Source: Sphingomonas oligoaromativorans (GTDB taxonomy: Bacteria; Pseudomonadota; Alphaproteobacteria; Sphingomonadales; Sphingomonadaceae). From it: DNA of 64,000 bases. Position numbers and translations under genes: made by a program. The stretch covers positions 1 to 64,000 of the forward strand of contig NZ_JAASQK010000005.1 of assembly GCF_011762195.1 (NCBI RefSeq), read 5' to 3'. Under the pieces are notes generated by a model. It saw only the letters and a program-made list of their open reading frames with translations, was not told where the DNA came from and ran no database searches. This document shows positions 26,927 to 36,354 of the stretch, piece by piece (position 1 is the stretch's first letter; each line of letters begins with the position of its first letter).

Positions 26927-27054
26927 GACCTCGCATCTCCCGGAAGCTATAGGCTCGTGGATCGGGCGGACGGGATCGACGATCCTGTCCTCTCTCCACG
27001 GGTGCTAGATCGGCTGCAATTGCGGCCGGAAAATGGTCATGAGGCGTCCAAACC

Positions 27055-28266
27055 TTGAGATTTCTGACGCTGAACGATCGCTATGTGGCCCGGCTCATCG
27101 CAGTGCCGCTCGTCGCCACGCTGCTGCTCGCGGCGATGCTGCTGCTGCTCGACAAGATGCTCCGGCTGTTCGATTTCGTGGTGCGCGAAGGCGGGCCGGT
27201 GAGCGTCGTGTGGGAGATGCTTGCCAACACCATCCCCGAATATATGTCGCTGGGCATCCCGATCGGTTTGATGCTCGGCACCCTGCTCGCCTTCCGCAAG
27301 CTGGCGCTCTCCTCCGAGCTGGACGTGCTGCGCGCGCTGGGGGTGAGCTATGGCCGGCTGCTCAAGGTGCCCTATCTCTACGCGATCGGCCTTGCGCTCG
27401 TGAATCTGCTGATCGTCGGCTTCGTCCAGCCTTATTCGCATTATGCCTATGAAGGCCTGCGCTACGAGCTGCGGTCGGGCGCGCTCGGCGCCTCGATCAA
27501 GGTCGGCGAGTTCACCAAGCTCGGCAGGAAGGAGACGCTCCGCATCGAGCGCAGCCAGAATGGCGGGCGCGACCTGTCGGGCATCTTCGTCCACGCCGAG
27601 GGCGAAGGCGGCAAGACCTTCGCCGTGACCGCCGAGCACGGCACCTTCCTCGCGACGGACGATCCCGACACGATCATCTTCCGCCTGCACAACGGCGTGC
27701 TCGTCAACAACGCGCCCAATTTCAAGACGCCGCGCGTGCTCTCCTTCACCAGCCACGATCTGCCGGTCGAGCTGCCCAAGGTGGACAGCTTTCGCCATCG
27801 CGGCGGCATCAACGAGGAGCTGACCGTGCCCGAGCTGGTCCGCACCGGGCATAGCGGCAAGGTGACCCCGCAGGAACGCGCGCAGAGCCGTGCCGAATTC
27901 CACTTCCGCATGGTGGAGGTGGCGATCATGTTCCTGCTGCCGATGCTGTCGGTGGCGCTGGCCGTGCCGCCCAAGCGCTCGTCCTCGGCGCTCGGCGTGT
28001 TCCTGTCGATCGTGATGATCGTGACCTATCACAAGATCAACCAATATGCCGCCGCCGTGGCCGCGCTGGGCAAGATCAACCCGATCCTCGCGCTGTGGGT
28101 GCCCTTCGCGCTGTTCTCGCTGCTGATCTGGTGGATGTACCACACGCTGGCGCACAAGCCGGGCGGCCAGCCGATCGGCGCGCTGGAGCGCGTCGCCGCG
28201 CGGACGGGCAAGTTCGTCAAGCGCTGGACCAATTTCGGCCGCCGCCGCAGCCAGGTGACCGCCTGA
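27055..28266 (+). CDS. lptF: LptF-like permease of the YjgP/YjgQ family
   Basis: The protein is 403 residues. Three N-terminal membrane helices (about residues 15-35, 60-85, 100-120) precede a periplasmic beta-jellyroll domain and three C-terminal helices. YMSLGIPIGLMLGTLLAFRKLALSSELDVLRALGVS is the family's coupling region. The start is TTG (MRFLTLNDRYVARL) with a GAGG upstream. It is fused by a TGATG overlap to the lptG homolog. Because sphingomonads carry glycosphingolipids instead of LPS, the transported lipid is probably a sphingolipid. Confidence 0.92.
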   Translation: MRFLTLNDRYVARLIAVPLVATLLLAAMLLLLDKMLRLFDFVVREGGPVSVVWEMLANTIPEYMSLGIPIGLMLGTLLAFRKLALSSELDVLRALGVSYGRLLKVPYLYAIGLALVNLLIVGFVQPYSHYAYEGLRYELRSGALGASIKVGEFTKLGRKETLRIERSQNGGRDLSGIFVHAEGEGGKTFAVTAEHGTFLATDDPDTIIFRLHNGVLVNNAPNFKTPRVLSFTSHDLPVELPKVDSFRHRGGINEELTVPELVRTGHSGKVTPQERAQSRAEFHFRMVEVAIMFLLPMLSVALAVPPKRSSSALGVFLSIVMIVTYHKINQYAAAVAALGKINPILALWVPFALFSLLIWWMYHTLAHKPGGQPIGALERVAARTGKFVKRWTNFGRRRSQVTA

Positions 28267-29384
28267 TGACGCCCGAGTTCCAGTTCTTCCCGTCCAGGAC
28301 ACTCTCCTGGTACATGGCCAAGGCCTTCCTGATCCGCTCGGCCGCCGTGCTGGCGGCGCTGGTGATCGTGCTCCAGACGCTCGATCTGCTCGGCGAATCG
28401 GGGGATATCCTCGCCTATCAGGGCAATGGCGACGCGCAGTTGTGGCATTATGTGGCGCTGCGGCTGCCGCAGATCATCGCGCGCTTCCTGCCCTTCTCGG
28501 TGCTGCTGGGGACGCTCATCACGCTGGTGACGCTCAACCAGAATTCGGAAGTGATCGCGATGAAGGCGGGCGGCGTTTCCGCGCACCAGATCCTCGCCCC
28601 GCTGGTGATCGCCAGCATGGGCATCGCGGTGCTGTCCTTCACCTTCAACGAGCGCATCGTCACCCGCGCCACCGCGACGCTGAACGCGTGGCAGGACGTG
28701 AATTACGGCCCCGCCCCCAAGGGCCGCGGCATCCCCACCAACGTATGGGTGCGCGACGGGGACGACATCGTCCATGCCGATCAGGCGACCGGCCACGGCA
28801 ACGGCGTCCACCTCACCGGCGTGACCGTCTATGATCGTGACGGCGGCGAGCTGCGCCGCATCTTCAAGGTGGCCTCCGCCGTCGCCAAGCCCGGCCCCAA
28901 CGGCACGACCGCCGGCTGGACGGCCACCGACGTCACCATGTTCGACGTCGTCACCGGCACCGAGCGGAAATTCCCGACCTATGCGTTCGGCGCCCACGTC
29001 ACGCCCGACCAGTTCACGCTGGCCGACATTTCCGCCGACGAGCGCTCGCTGTCGGATCTCGGCTCCGCCATCGACGATCTGAGCGAGGCCGGCCGTCCGA
29101 CGGGGCCGCTGCGCACGGGCTGGTGGCATAAGATATCCGGCCCGCTCTCCTCGCTGCTGATGCCGCTGCTGGCGGGCGTGGCGGCGTTCGGCCTCGCGCG
29201 ATCGGGCGCGCTGTTCGTCCGCGCGGTGATCGGCATGGCGCTCGGCTTCGCCTATTTCGTGGCGGACAATTTCGCCGTCGCCATGGGCAATCTTGGCGCC
29301 TATCCGCCCTTCCTCGCGGCGTGGGCGCCTTTCCTCCTGTTCTTCCTCATCGGCGAGACGGTGCTGATCCGCACCGAGGAATGA
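28266..29384 (+). CDS. lptG: LptG-like permease of the YjgP/YjgQ family
   Basis: The protein is 372 residues with the same plan as its neighbour: SWYMAKAFLIRSAAVLAALVIVL, IARFLPFSVLLGTLITLVTLNQNSEVIAMKAGGVS, a periplasmic domain and C-terminal helices ending FLLFFLIGETVL. It would form a heterodimer with the LptF-like protein driven by an LptB-type ATPase encoded elsewhere. Confidence 0.93.
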   Translation: MTPEFQFFPSRTLSWYMAKAFLIRSAAVLAALVIVLQTLDLLGESGDILAYQGNGDAQLWHYVALRLPQIIARFLPFSVLLGTLITLVTLNQNSEVIAMKAGGVSAHQILAPLVIASMGIAVLSFTFNERIVTRATATLNAWQDVNYGPAPKGRGIPTNVWVRDGDDIVHADQATGHGNGVHLTGVTVYDRDGGELRRIFKVASAVAKPGPNGTTAGWTATDVTMFDVVTGTERKFPTYAFGAHVTPDQFTLADISADERSLSDLGSAIDDLSEAGRPTGPLRTGWWHKISGPLSSLLMPLLAGVAAFGLARSGALFVRAVIGMALGFAYFVADNFAVAMGNLGAYPPFLAAWAPFLLFFLIGETVLIRTEE

Positions 29385-29509
29385 CCGGCGGCAGCCGCCT
29401 TGCGCGCTGCCATCCCCGTCACAAGCCTGCCCCAATCGCGCCGCATTGCCCGAGCATAGGGCCTGGCTGGGGAGTCGAGGCAAGCGCACGGCACAAGGAC
29501 GTTGAGTAA

Positions 29510-30283
29510 GTGAGCACCACCACCATCCGCCGCAAAGGCTTCTGGTCCCAGTCGCATTATCTCGACCGGATGACCTTCAAGGATCTGGTGGTCGCCTACC
29601 TCCAGTATCCGGCGATCATCATCTATCTCGGCCTCGCCGCCGTCTCGATCGGCGCCTGGTTCTATCAGCCCGCCTCGATCGGCCGCTCGCTGCTGGCGAT
29701 CGCGGTGTCGGTGCTGCTCTTCCCCGTGGTCTGGTATTTCCTGCATCGCTGGGTGCTGCATTCGCAGTGGATGTGGAAGGTGCCGTGGCTGGCTGGCACC
29801 TGGAAGCGCATCCATTACGATCACCACCAGGATCCGAACCATCTCGAGGTGCTGTTCGGCTCGCCGGCCAACGTCGTGCCGACCGTCGCTCTCGCGACCA
29901 TTCCGGTCGGTTACGCGATCGGCGGCTTCGGCGGCGCTGCGGCGGCGTTCGCGACGGGCCTGATCCAGACCTGCGTGAACGAGTTCTTCCACTGCATCCA
30001 GCACCTCGCGTACAAGCCGAAGAACAAGTGGCTGTCGATGATTAAGCAGCGCCACATGGAGCATCATTTCCACGACGAGAACGGCAATTACGGCATCACC
30101 AACTATTGGTGGGACCATCTGGCCGGCACCTATTATGCCGGCGCGTCCGCCCGCAAGAAGAGCCCGACCGTCTTCAACCTCGGCTATACCGACGAGATCG
30201 CCGAGAAATACCCGAAGGTGCGCGATCTTTCGGGCGGCATCACCTCCACGGCCGAATTCCGCCGCCGCAACAAGGCCGGCTGA
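29510..30283 (+). CDS. Sterol desaturase/fatty acid hydroxylase family protein
   Basis: The protein is 257 residues, an integral membrane di-iron enzyme. Histidine motifs are HRWVLH, HYDHHQD, FFHCIQH and HMEHHFH. It starts at GTG with AAGGA upstream. In this cluster it most likely hydroxylates the acyl chain or sphingoid base of ceramide; sphingomonad glycosphingolipids carry 2-hydroxymyristate, which would fit a 2-hydroxylase. The exact position is inference. Confidence 0.87.
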   Translation: MSTTTIRRKGFWSQSHYLDRMTFKDLVVAYLQYPAIIIYLGLAAVSIGAWFYQPASIGRSLLAIAVSVLLFPVVWYFLHRWVLHSQWMWKVPWLAGTWKRIHYDHHQDPNHLEVLFGSPANVVPTVALATIPVGYAIGGFGGAAAAFATGLIQTCVNEFFHCIQHLAYKPKNKWLSMIKQRHMEHHFHDENGNYGITNYWWDHLAGTYYAGASARKKSPTVFNLGYTDEIAEKYPKVRDLSGGITSTAEFRRRNKAG

Positions 30284-30357
30284 ACAACAAACGCCTAGAC
30301 ACGCGCCCGTCATCGCCTAAGGCTCCGCCCCGAGAACGGGAAGCTAAGGGACTGACA

Positions 30358-31527
30358 ATGGCGGGCGCGATCCAGATCATCGAGGCGAAGACGAAGGCCG
30401 AGAAAAAGCGCTACGTCGACGTCCAGTTCCGCCTCAATTCCAGCGACCCCGCCTGGATTCCGCCGCTCAAGGCCGAGGTGATGGGCCTCATCACGCCGGG
30501 CGAGAATCCCTGGTTCGGCCACGGCCATGGCGGCTTCTTCATCGCCACCCGCGACGGCCGCGACGTCGGCCGCATCTCCGCCCAGATCGACCATCTCTGG
30601 GCCGACATGCCCGAAAGCCAAGGCGGCGGCAAAGCCACCGGCAACTGGGGCATGTTCGAGGCGGAGGATGCCGAGGTCGGCGCGGCCCTCATCGCCCATG
30701 CCGAGGCGTGGCTGCGCAAGGAGGGTATGAACCGCGCCGTCGGCCCGATCTCCATCTCCATCTGGGACGAGCCCGGCCTGCTGGTGAAGGGGCACGACCA
30801 CTCCCCCACCGTGATGATGGGCCACAACAAGGCCATCTACGAACAGTGGATCGAGGCCGCCGGCTACAAGGGGATCAAGGATCTCCACACCTATGAGCTG
30901 GACATCTCGAAGCAGTTTCCGCCGCTGATCCAGCGCATCGTGGCGTCGGGCGAGCGCAATCCGCGCATCACCATCCGCATGGTGGACAAGACCAGGTTCG
31001 CGGAGGAAGCGGCGCTGGTGCTCTCGATCCTCAACGATGCCTGGTCGGACAACTGGGGCTTCGTGCCGCTGACCGACGACGAGATCGCCTATGCCGGCAA
31101 GAAGCTGAAGCCGATCGTCTTCAACGAGCTGATCCGCATCGCCGAGGTGGAGGGCGAGCCTGTCGCCTTCATGATGACGCTGCCGGACCTCAACGAGATG
31201 CAGGCGGACCTGAACGGCGAACTCTTCCCGTTCGGCTTCATCAAGCTGTTGTGGCGCCTCAATGGCGGCTTCTCGGGCAAGCCGCAGGTGCGCACGATGC
31301 GCGTGCCGCTGATGGGCGTGAAGAAGAAGCTCCAGGCGACGCGCCTCGCCTCGCAGCTCGCCTTCATGATGATCGAATATATCCGCCGCGATTCAGTCGC
31401 CAAGTTCGGCGCCTCGCGCGGCGAGATCGGCTGGATCCTGGAAGACAATCAGGGGATGGTCTCGATCGCGGAGGCGATCGACAGCCATATCAACCGCGTC
31501 TACCGCATCTACGACAAGGCGCTCTGA
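30358..31527 (+). CDS. GNAT-fold acyltransferase, probable bacterial ceramide synthase
   Basis: The protein is 389 residues. N-terminal regions (KRYVDVQFRLNSSDPAWIPPL, NPWFGHGHGGFFIATRDGRDVGRISAQIDH) and GPISISIWDEPGLLVKGH precede a second GNAT-like half (MVDKTRFAEEAALVLSILNDAWSDNWGFVPLTDDE). This matches, as I recall, the family of Caulobacter bCerS (CCNA_01212), which N-acylates 3-ketosphinganine. AAGGG lies a few bases before the ATG. It is 74 bp after the hydroxylase and completes a ceramide pathway with spt and the CerR-like gene. Confidence 0.82.
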   Translation: MAGAIQIIEAKTKAEKKRYVDVQFRLNSSDPAWIPPLKAEVMGLITPGENPWFGHGHGGFFIATRDGRDVGRISAQIDHLWADMPESQGGGKATGNWGMFEAEDAEVGAALIAHAEAWLRKEGMNRAVGPISISIWDEPGLLVKGHDHSPTVMMGHNKAIYEQWIEAAGYKGIKDLHTYELDISKQFPPLIQRIVASGERNPRITIRMVDKTRFAEEAALVLSILNDAWSDNWGFVPLTDDEIAYAGKKLKPIVFNELIRIAEVEGEPVAFMMTLPDLNEMQADLNGELFPFGFIKLLWRLNGGFSGKPQVRTMRVPLMGVKKKLQATRLASQLAFMMIEYIRRDSVAKFGASRGEIGWILEDNQGMVSIAEAIDSHINRVYRIYDKAL

Positions 31528-31534
31528 GCGGGTC

Positions 31535-33397
31535 TTATTTGTCGAGGCTGTAGGCCGGGATCGTCGGCGCGATCGGATCGGTGCGGACATGCATCGCGAT
31601 CGCGCCCGCCATCACCAGCAGCACGGCAGGCACCACCAGCGCCCAGCGCGGCGCCCGCTCGCACCGCGCCAGCGGCCAGAAGGCCGCAGCCAGCACGAGC
31701 AGGAAGAGGGCGACCATCTCCGGCAGCCCCGCGCCGATGCCGAGGAAGGCGAGATGGGCCAGCGGCAGCAGCGGTGCGCTCACCGCCGCCGCGCCCGCGG
31801 CGACGACCATCCAGCCTGCGGCACGCGCGAGCGGCGCGTCCACCCAGGCAACGATCATCGCGACGAGCGCCAGCAAGAGCGCGGGAACGGCCAGCAGCCA
31901 CGCCGCCAGCGGCGCCGCCGCCTGCGCGCCCAACGCCCCCAGCAACAGCACGCCGATCAGCGCGAGCCAGCCGCCCCATAGCCCTTCCCCTGCACGAGGC
32001 GCGAACCACGCCGCCGCCATCCCCGCCAGCAAGCAGGGCAGCACCAGCCCGAGCCGCCCTCCCAGCACCAGATCGAGCAGCCCCAGCGCGAGGATGGGCA
32101 GCAGGCCCACCGCCCGATAGCGCGACCGTCGCAGCAGGACCATGCCGCCCAGCACCGCCAGACCGGCCAGCACCGCCTGCGCCTCCAGCATAGGGAGGGC
32201 CGCCAGACGATCATAATAATTCGGGTGCCGGGCACTGCCGGAGAGCAGGTTCAGCGCGTTCAGGGCCAGCGTCGCGTGGCTCATGAGCCAGACCGGCAGC
32301 GCCAGCCCCTCACCGACGGATCGCAAGCTCAGCAGACCCGCCCGTCGAACGCCCAGCCCCGCCACGAACAGCGCCACCGCCGCGCCGATCAGCAGCCACC
32401 AGCCGGTCGCGATGCCATAATGGGCCATCCCCGCGCCGCCGATGTCGAAGAAGACGGCATCCGCGCTCCGCCCCGGCAGCGTCGGCGCGAAGGCGAGCGC
32501 GGAGACGATGCCCAGCGCCTGATCGCCCATGTCCTGCACGGATCGCGGATCGAGCCGATCGATCGTCGCGCGCGGCGAATGATAATATTGCGGCCGCCCC
32601 ATGATGGCGAAGTTGAAGCCCGGCAGCCCCTTCTCGCGCACGAGCGTGAAATCGGTGTCGTTGGGCATCCGGCGATAGGCCATGACGGACAGCGAGTTGG
32701 CCACCGGATGCGCGACGCTCTTCGCGAACAGCGCCATCATCGCGCCGTTGGCAGCCCCCGTCTCGAACATGGTGGCGCGACCGCCGGCGCCCCGCGCCTC
32801 CAGATTCACCACCACGCCGACATGCGCCGCCGCGCCGTCGCGAGGCCAGAAGTCCCGCGCGCCGGAGAGGCCGATCTCCTCGCCGTCGGTGAATAGCACG
32901 ACCACGTCGCGCGCCGGCGCGCCCTTCGCCTTGATCGCGCGAAGAATCTCCAGCGCCGATGCGACGCCGATGCTGTCGTCGCCGCTGCCGGGCGAGCCCC
33001 AGACCGTGTCGTAATGCGCCATCAGGGCGACGGCGGGCAGCGTGCGATCCCGTCCCGGCAACACCGCGAGCAGGTTGACCACGTCGTTGGAGATCACCTC
33101 CGCGCCGGTCCAGCGGCGGAGCGTCTTCGCGCCACGCGGATCGATCAGATAGCGCCGCTCCTCCGGGCTCAGCCCGAGCGCGCGCAGGCGGGTGACGAGA
33201 TGATCCCGAACCCGCGCATTGTCGGCGCTGCCGGTGGGATGCGGGCGCATCGCGATCGCATGGACGTCCGCCATCGCCCGCCCGGCCGAGAAGACCGTGG
33301 GCGGTGCCGACGCCGGGACGACGGACGGCGGCATCGCCGCCCGGAGGCCGATGAACAGCGTGACGAGGACTGCCAGCAGCAGCGCCCCGACCCGCAC
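31535..33397 (-). CDS. M28 family zinc metallopeptidase with C-terminal membrane domain
   Basis: The protein is 620 residues. An N-terminal signal anchor precedes the M28 domain. Zinc ligands and catalytic residues fit H in LMAHYDTVW, D in SPGSGDDSIG, EE in FTDGEEIGLSGARDFW and H in PQYYHSPRAT. From about residue 330 there are some eight hydrophobic helices. It is an aminopeptidase-like enzyme facing the periplasm. It converges on the ceramide synthase candidate with only 7 bp between stops. Confidence 0.88.
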   Translation of the reverse strand: MRVGALLLAVLVTLFIGLRAAMPPSVVPASAPPTVFSAGRAMADVHAIAMRPHPTGSADNARVRDHLVTRLRALGLSPEERRYLIDPRGAKTLRRWTGAEVISNDVVNLLAVLPGRDRTLPAVALMAHYDTVWGSPGSGDDSIGVASALEILRAIKAKGAPARDVVVLFTDGEEIGLSGARDFWPRDGAAAHVGVVVNLEARGAGGRATMFETGAANGAMMALFAKSVAHPVANSLSVMAYRRMPNDTDFTLVREKGLPGFNFAIMGRPQYYHSPRATIDRLDPRSVQDMGDQALGIVSALAFAPTLPGRSADAVFFDIGGAGMAHYGIATGWWLLIGAAVALFVAGLGVRRAGLLSLRSVGEGLALPVWLMSHATLALNALNLLSGSARHPNYYDRLAALPMLEAQAVLAGLAVLGGMVLLRRSRYRAVGLLPILALGLLDLVLGGRLGLVLPCLLAGMAAAWFAPRAGEGLWGGWLALIGVLLLGALGAQAAAPLAAWLLAVPALLLALVAMIVAWVDAPLARAAGWMVVAAGAAAVSAPLLPLAHLAFLGIGAGLPEMVALFLLVLAAAFWPLARCERAPRWALVVPAVLLVMAGAIAMHVRTDPIAPTIPAYSLDK

Positions 33398-33414
33398 GAC
33401 GCGCCCGCCCTCGC

Positions 33415-34188
33415 TCAGCGCAGCTCTACCCAGGCAGGCGCGTGATCGGACGCCTTCTCGCGCCCGCGCACATGCTTGTCGATATTGGCGTCCACCAGCC
33501 GGTCCGCCGCCTGCGGGGAGAGCAGCAGATGGTCGATGCGGAAGCCCGCATCGCGCGCCCAGGCACCGGCCTGATAGTCCCAGAAGCTGTACATCCGCGC
33601 GGGCTCGGGATGGCGGGCGCGGATCGCGTCGGTCCAGCCCTGATGGATCAGCGATCGGAACGCCGCCCGGCTCTCCGGCTGCATCAGCGCGTCACTGGCC
33701 ATGGCGCTGACCGAGAAGGTGTCGAGATCGGTCGGGATGACGTTGTAGTCGCCCGCCAGCACCACCGGCCGCTCCTCGGCCAGCAACTCGCGCGCGTGGA
33801 TCTGGAGGCGGCGCATCCAGTCGAGCTTGTAGTCGAACTTGGGGCCGGGCTGCGGATTGCCGTTAGGCAGGTAGATCGAGGCGACGACCACGCCGTCCAC
33901 CTCCGCCTCGATATAGCGGCTCTGCACATCCTCGGGATCGCCCGGCAGCCCGCGCCGCCGCTCGGCCGGCAACTGCCCCCGCGCGAGCACCGCCACGCCG
34001 TTGAAGCCCTTCTGGCCATGCCAGACGACGCCATAGCCGGCATCCTCGATGGCGGATTGGGGGAATTTGTCGCCCTCGGCCTTCAGCTCCTGAAGGCAGG
34101 CGACGTCGGGCTTCGCCTCCTCCAGCCATTCGAGCAGGCGAGGCAGGCGGGCATTGATCCCGTTGACGTTGAATGTGGCGATACGCAT
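33415..34188 (-). CDS. xth: Exodeoxyribonuclease III
   Basis: The protein is 257 residues, an AP endonuclease/3' exonuclease of the EEP family. ATFNVNGINARL, CLQELKAE (catalytic Glu), YLPNGNP, AGDYNVIPTDLD and the final ASDHAPAWVEL (Asp-His pair) are all present. It repairs abasic sites and so complements the glycosylase elsewhere in the window. Confidence 0.95.
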   Translation of the reverse strand: MRIATFNVNGINARLPRLLEWLEEAKPDVACLQELKAEGDKFPQSAIEDAGYGVVWHGQKGFNGVAVLARGQLPAERRRGLPGDPEDVQSRYIEAEVDGVVVASIYLPNGNPQPGPKFDYKLDWMRRLQIHARELLAEERPVVLAGDYNVIPTDLDTFSVSAMASDALMQPESRAAFRSLIHQGWTDAIRARHPEPARMYSFWDYQAGAWARDAGFRIDHLLLSPQAADRLVDANIDKHVRGREKASDHAPAWVELR

Positions 34189-34227
34189 CCGGGCATTCCT
34201 AGCCCGGTCACGCGCCCGCCGGAAGGG

Positions 34228-34578
34228 TCAGATCGAGAAGCTGGAACCGCAGCCGCAGCCGGAGGCCGCCTGCGGATTCTCGACGCGGAAGGCCGCGCCG
34301 CCGAGCGACTCCACATAATCGACGTGCGAGCCGCGCACGAGATCGAGGCTGACCGAATCCACCACCAGCGTCACGCCGTCACGGATGGCCGTGACATCAT
34401 CCTCGGCCACCGTATCGGCCAGGCCGAAGACATATTGGAAACCGGCGCAGCCGCCGCCGTCCACCGACAGGCGCAGCATCGCGGGCTTGCCCTGCTTCGC
34501 GGCGATCGCGGCCACGCGGGCGGCGGCGGCGGCGGTCAGGTCGATCGGAGCCAGGTCGATGGCGGTCTGTTCGGTCAT
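34228..34578 (-). CDS. erpA: Iron-sulfur cluster insertion protein ErpA
   Basis: The protein is 116 residues, an A-type carrier. The three conserved cysteines are in GGGCAGFQY and ASGCGCGSSF. VDSVSLDLVRGSHVDYV is the usual strand between them. It delivers [4Fe-4S] clusters to apoproteins. Confidence 0.93.
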   Translation of the reverse strand: MTEQTAIDLAPIDLTAAAAARVAAIAAKQGKPAMLRLSVDGGGCAGFQYVFGLADTVAEDDVTAIRDGVTLVVDSVSLDLVRGSHVDYVESLGGAAFRVENPQAASGCGCGSSFSI

Positions 34579-34621
34579 GGAAGCGAGATAGGAGCCCGAG
34601 GGCGTCGGATCAACGGGTCGA

Positions 34622-35404
34622 TCAGTCGGCGTCGGGGTCTTCGGGGCCGCCCATCGCCATCTGCGGCTCGCCCTTGCGGGTCGGCGCGGTGCGGTTCTGG
34701 AGGGCGGTCAGGTAATCGGCGGTCTGGAGGAAGGGCATCGGGTTCACGGCGCGGCCGTCGATGCGGACTTCGTAATGGAGATGGCTGCCGGTCGAACGGC
34801 CGGTCGAACCCATCAGCGCGATCAGGTCGCCGCGATGCACGCGCTGGCCGTCATGTACGAGAATCTGCGAGAGATGGCCGTAACGGGTCTCAAGGCCCTT
34901 GCCATGCTCGATCTGGACGAGGTTGCCATAGCCGCCGGCGCGCTCGGCGCGGCTGACGATGCCGTCGGCGGTCGCATAGACCGGGGTGCCGACCGGCGCC
35001 GCCATGTCGAGGCCCGGATGCATCGCCGCGGTACCGCGGAACGGATCGGTGCGGACTCCGAAGGACGAGGTGTAGCGGAATTCCTTGACCGGCTTCTGGG
35101 AGGGGACAGAAACCAGGCCGCCATGGGGCACCGCGTCCATGCGCTTCCAGCTATCGAACAGCGAGCGGAACATGGGATCGGCCTTGGCGCCGAGCGTGGT
35201 GGTGGAGACGGCGTCGAAGGCGCCGACCGAAGCCGTGGCGGTCGCGGTCGCCGGATCGGCGGCCAGCGCCGGGCTCGCCGCCAGCACGCCCATCGCCAGT
35301 GCAGCGGTGGAAATGATTTTCACGGAGCGGCGAAGCGCGGGGAACCGAACGATGCCGGCCGCGTTGATGTCATGGTTGATTGTCAAGCTCACGATACGAT
35401 CCAC
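34622..35404 (-). CDS. M23 (LytM) family peptidoglycan endopeptidase
   Basis: The protein is up to 260 residues. A signal peptide (IISTAALAMGVLAASPALA) precedes a linker and an M23 domain with zinc ligands H and D in MHPGLDMAAP, H in RYGHLSQ and HLH in GSHLHYEVR. It cleaves or regulates cleavage of peptide crosslinks in the periplasm. The start is a GTG at 35404, and later GTG codons nearer the signal peptide are possible. Confidence 0.9.
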   Translation of the reverse strand: MDRIVSLTINHDINAAGIVRFPALRRSVKIISTAALAMGVLAASPALAADPATATATASVGAFDAVSTTTLGAKADPMFRSLFDSWKRMDAVPHGGLVSVPSQKPVKEFRYTSSFGVRTDPFRGTAAMHPGLDMAAPVGTPVYATADGIVSRAERAGGYGNLVQIEHGKGLETRYGHLSQILVHDGQRVHRGDLIALMGSTGRSTGSHLHYEVRIDGRAVNPMPFLQTADYLTALQNRTAPTRKGEPQMAMGGPEDPDAD

Positions 35405-35515
35405 CTTGCACAGACCCCCGTCAGAGGGCCCCTCCCCCCGGCGCGTGGCGCTTCTTTTGTCTTGCCGCTGGTGGAATGCCCCTCCCGCAGTCCGGCTTTC
35501 AGGGGTGTGACCCGC

Positions 35516-36346
35516 TCAGCGGGCTGCCGCAAGTGTGCCGTAATAGTCCAGCGTCAAACCGGCCGCATGACGCGCTGAGTCGTTGAACGGCGGTTTCACA
35601 ACCCCCAGAAAATGTTGCGCTATCAAGGCCTGCCACGTTTCCGTTGGAATATGGCCGGCCATTTCGCACCATGATTCGAACCATTTGGTTCCCGCCGCGA
35701 CATGGCGGATCTCGTCGGCATAGATGCGCGTCAGGATGCGGGCGGAAGCGCTATCACCCGCCGCCTCGAACCGCGCGACGGTCGCCGGCGTGACGTCCAG
35801 ACCCCGCGCCTCCAGCGCCATCGGCACCAGAGCGAGGCGGGCGGTGAGGTCGTCGCGCGTCTTCTCGGCCGTCTCCCACAGCCCGTCATGCGCGGGGTGG
35901 GCGCCATAGAAGCTGCCCATCGCGCGCAGCCGACGGTCGAGCAGCGCGAAATGCATCGCCTCGTCCGCGCCGACGCCGATCCAGTCGTCGACGAAATCGC
36001 GCGGCAATGCTGCGCCGAACCGCCCCGCACAATCGAAGGCGAGATCGATCGCGACATATTCGATGTGCGCGAGCGCGTGCAGCATGGCGATGCGCGCACG
36101 CTCCGAACCGGCCCGGCCGCGCTTGGGCATCCGGTTGGGCGGGAGCAGCTCCGGCTTCTCGGGGCGGAGCGGCCGGTCGGGCATGGCGACGTCGAAAACG
36201 TGCGCCAGCCGCCCCGAATGCCACGCCCGCGCCACCGCCCGCGCCGCCATCGCCTTCTCGCGCGGATCGGCGGTGAACAGCACCGCGCGGCACGCCTCCG
36301 CGATGCTGCGCGCAGCAATCACCCCCGAACGGCCGGCCTCGCTCAT
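35516..36346 (-). CDS. Ferritin-like domain protein (DUF455)
   Basis: The protein is 276 residues with a four-helix di-iron pattern: ALAHIEYVAIDLAFD, DDWIGVGADEAMHFALL, then IYADEIRHVAAGTKWF provide Glu/His ligands. Members resemble the MiaE-type ferritin-like fold; no substrate is established. It is 8 nt after the bcp stop, so it is probably part of a glnE-bcp-DUF455 unit. Confidence 0.88.
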   Translation of the reverse strand: MSEAGRSGVIAARSIAEACRAVLFTADPREKAMAARAVARAWHSGRLAHVFDVAMPDRPLRPEKPELLPPNRMPKRGRAGSERARIAMLHALAHIEYVAIDLAFDCAGRFGAALPRDFVDDWIGVGADEAMHFALLDRRLRAMGSFYGAHPAHDGLWETAEKTRDDLTARLALVPMALEARGLDVTPATVARFEAAGDSASARILTRIYADEIRHVAAGTKWFESWCEMAGHIPTETWQALIAQHFLGVVKPPFNDSARHAAGLTLDYYGTLAAAR

Positions 36347-36354
36347 GCCCCCAT

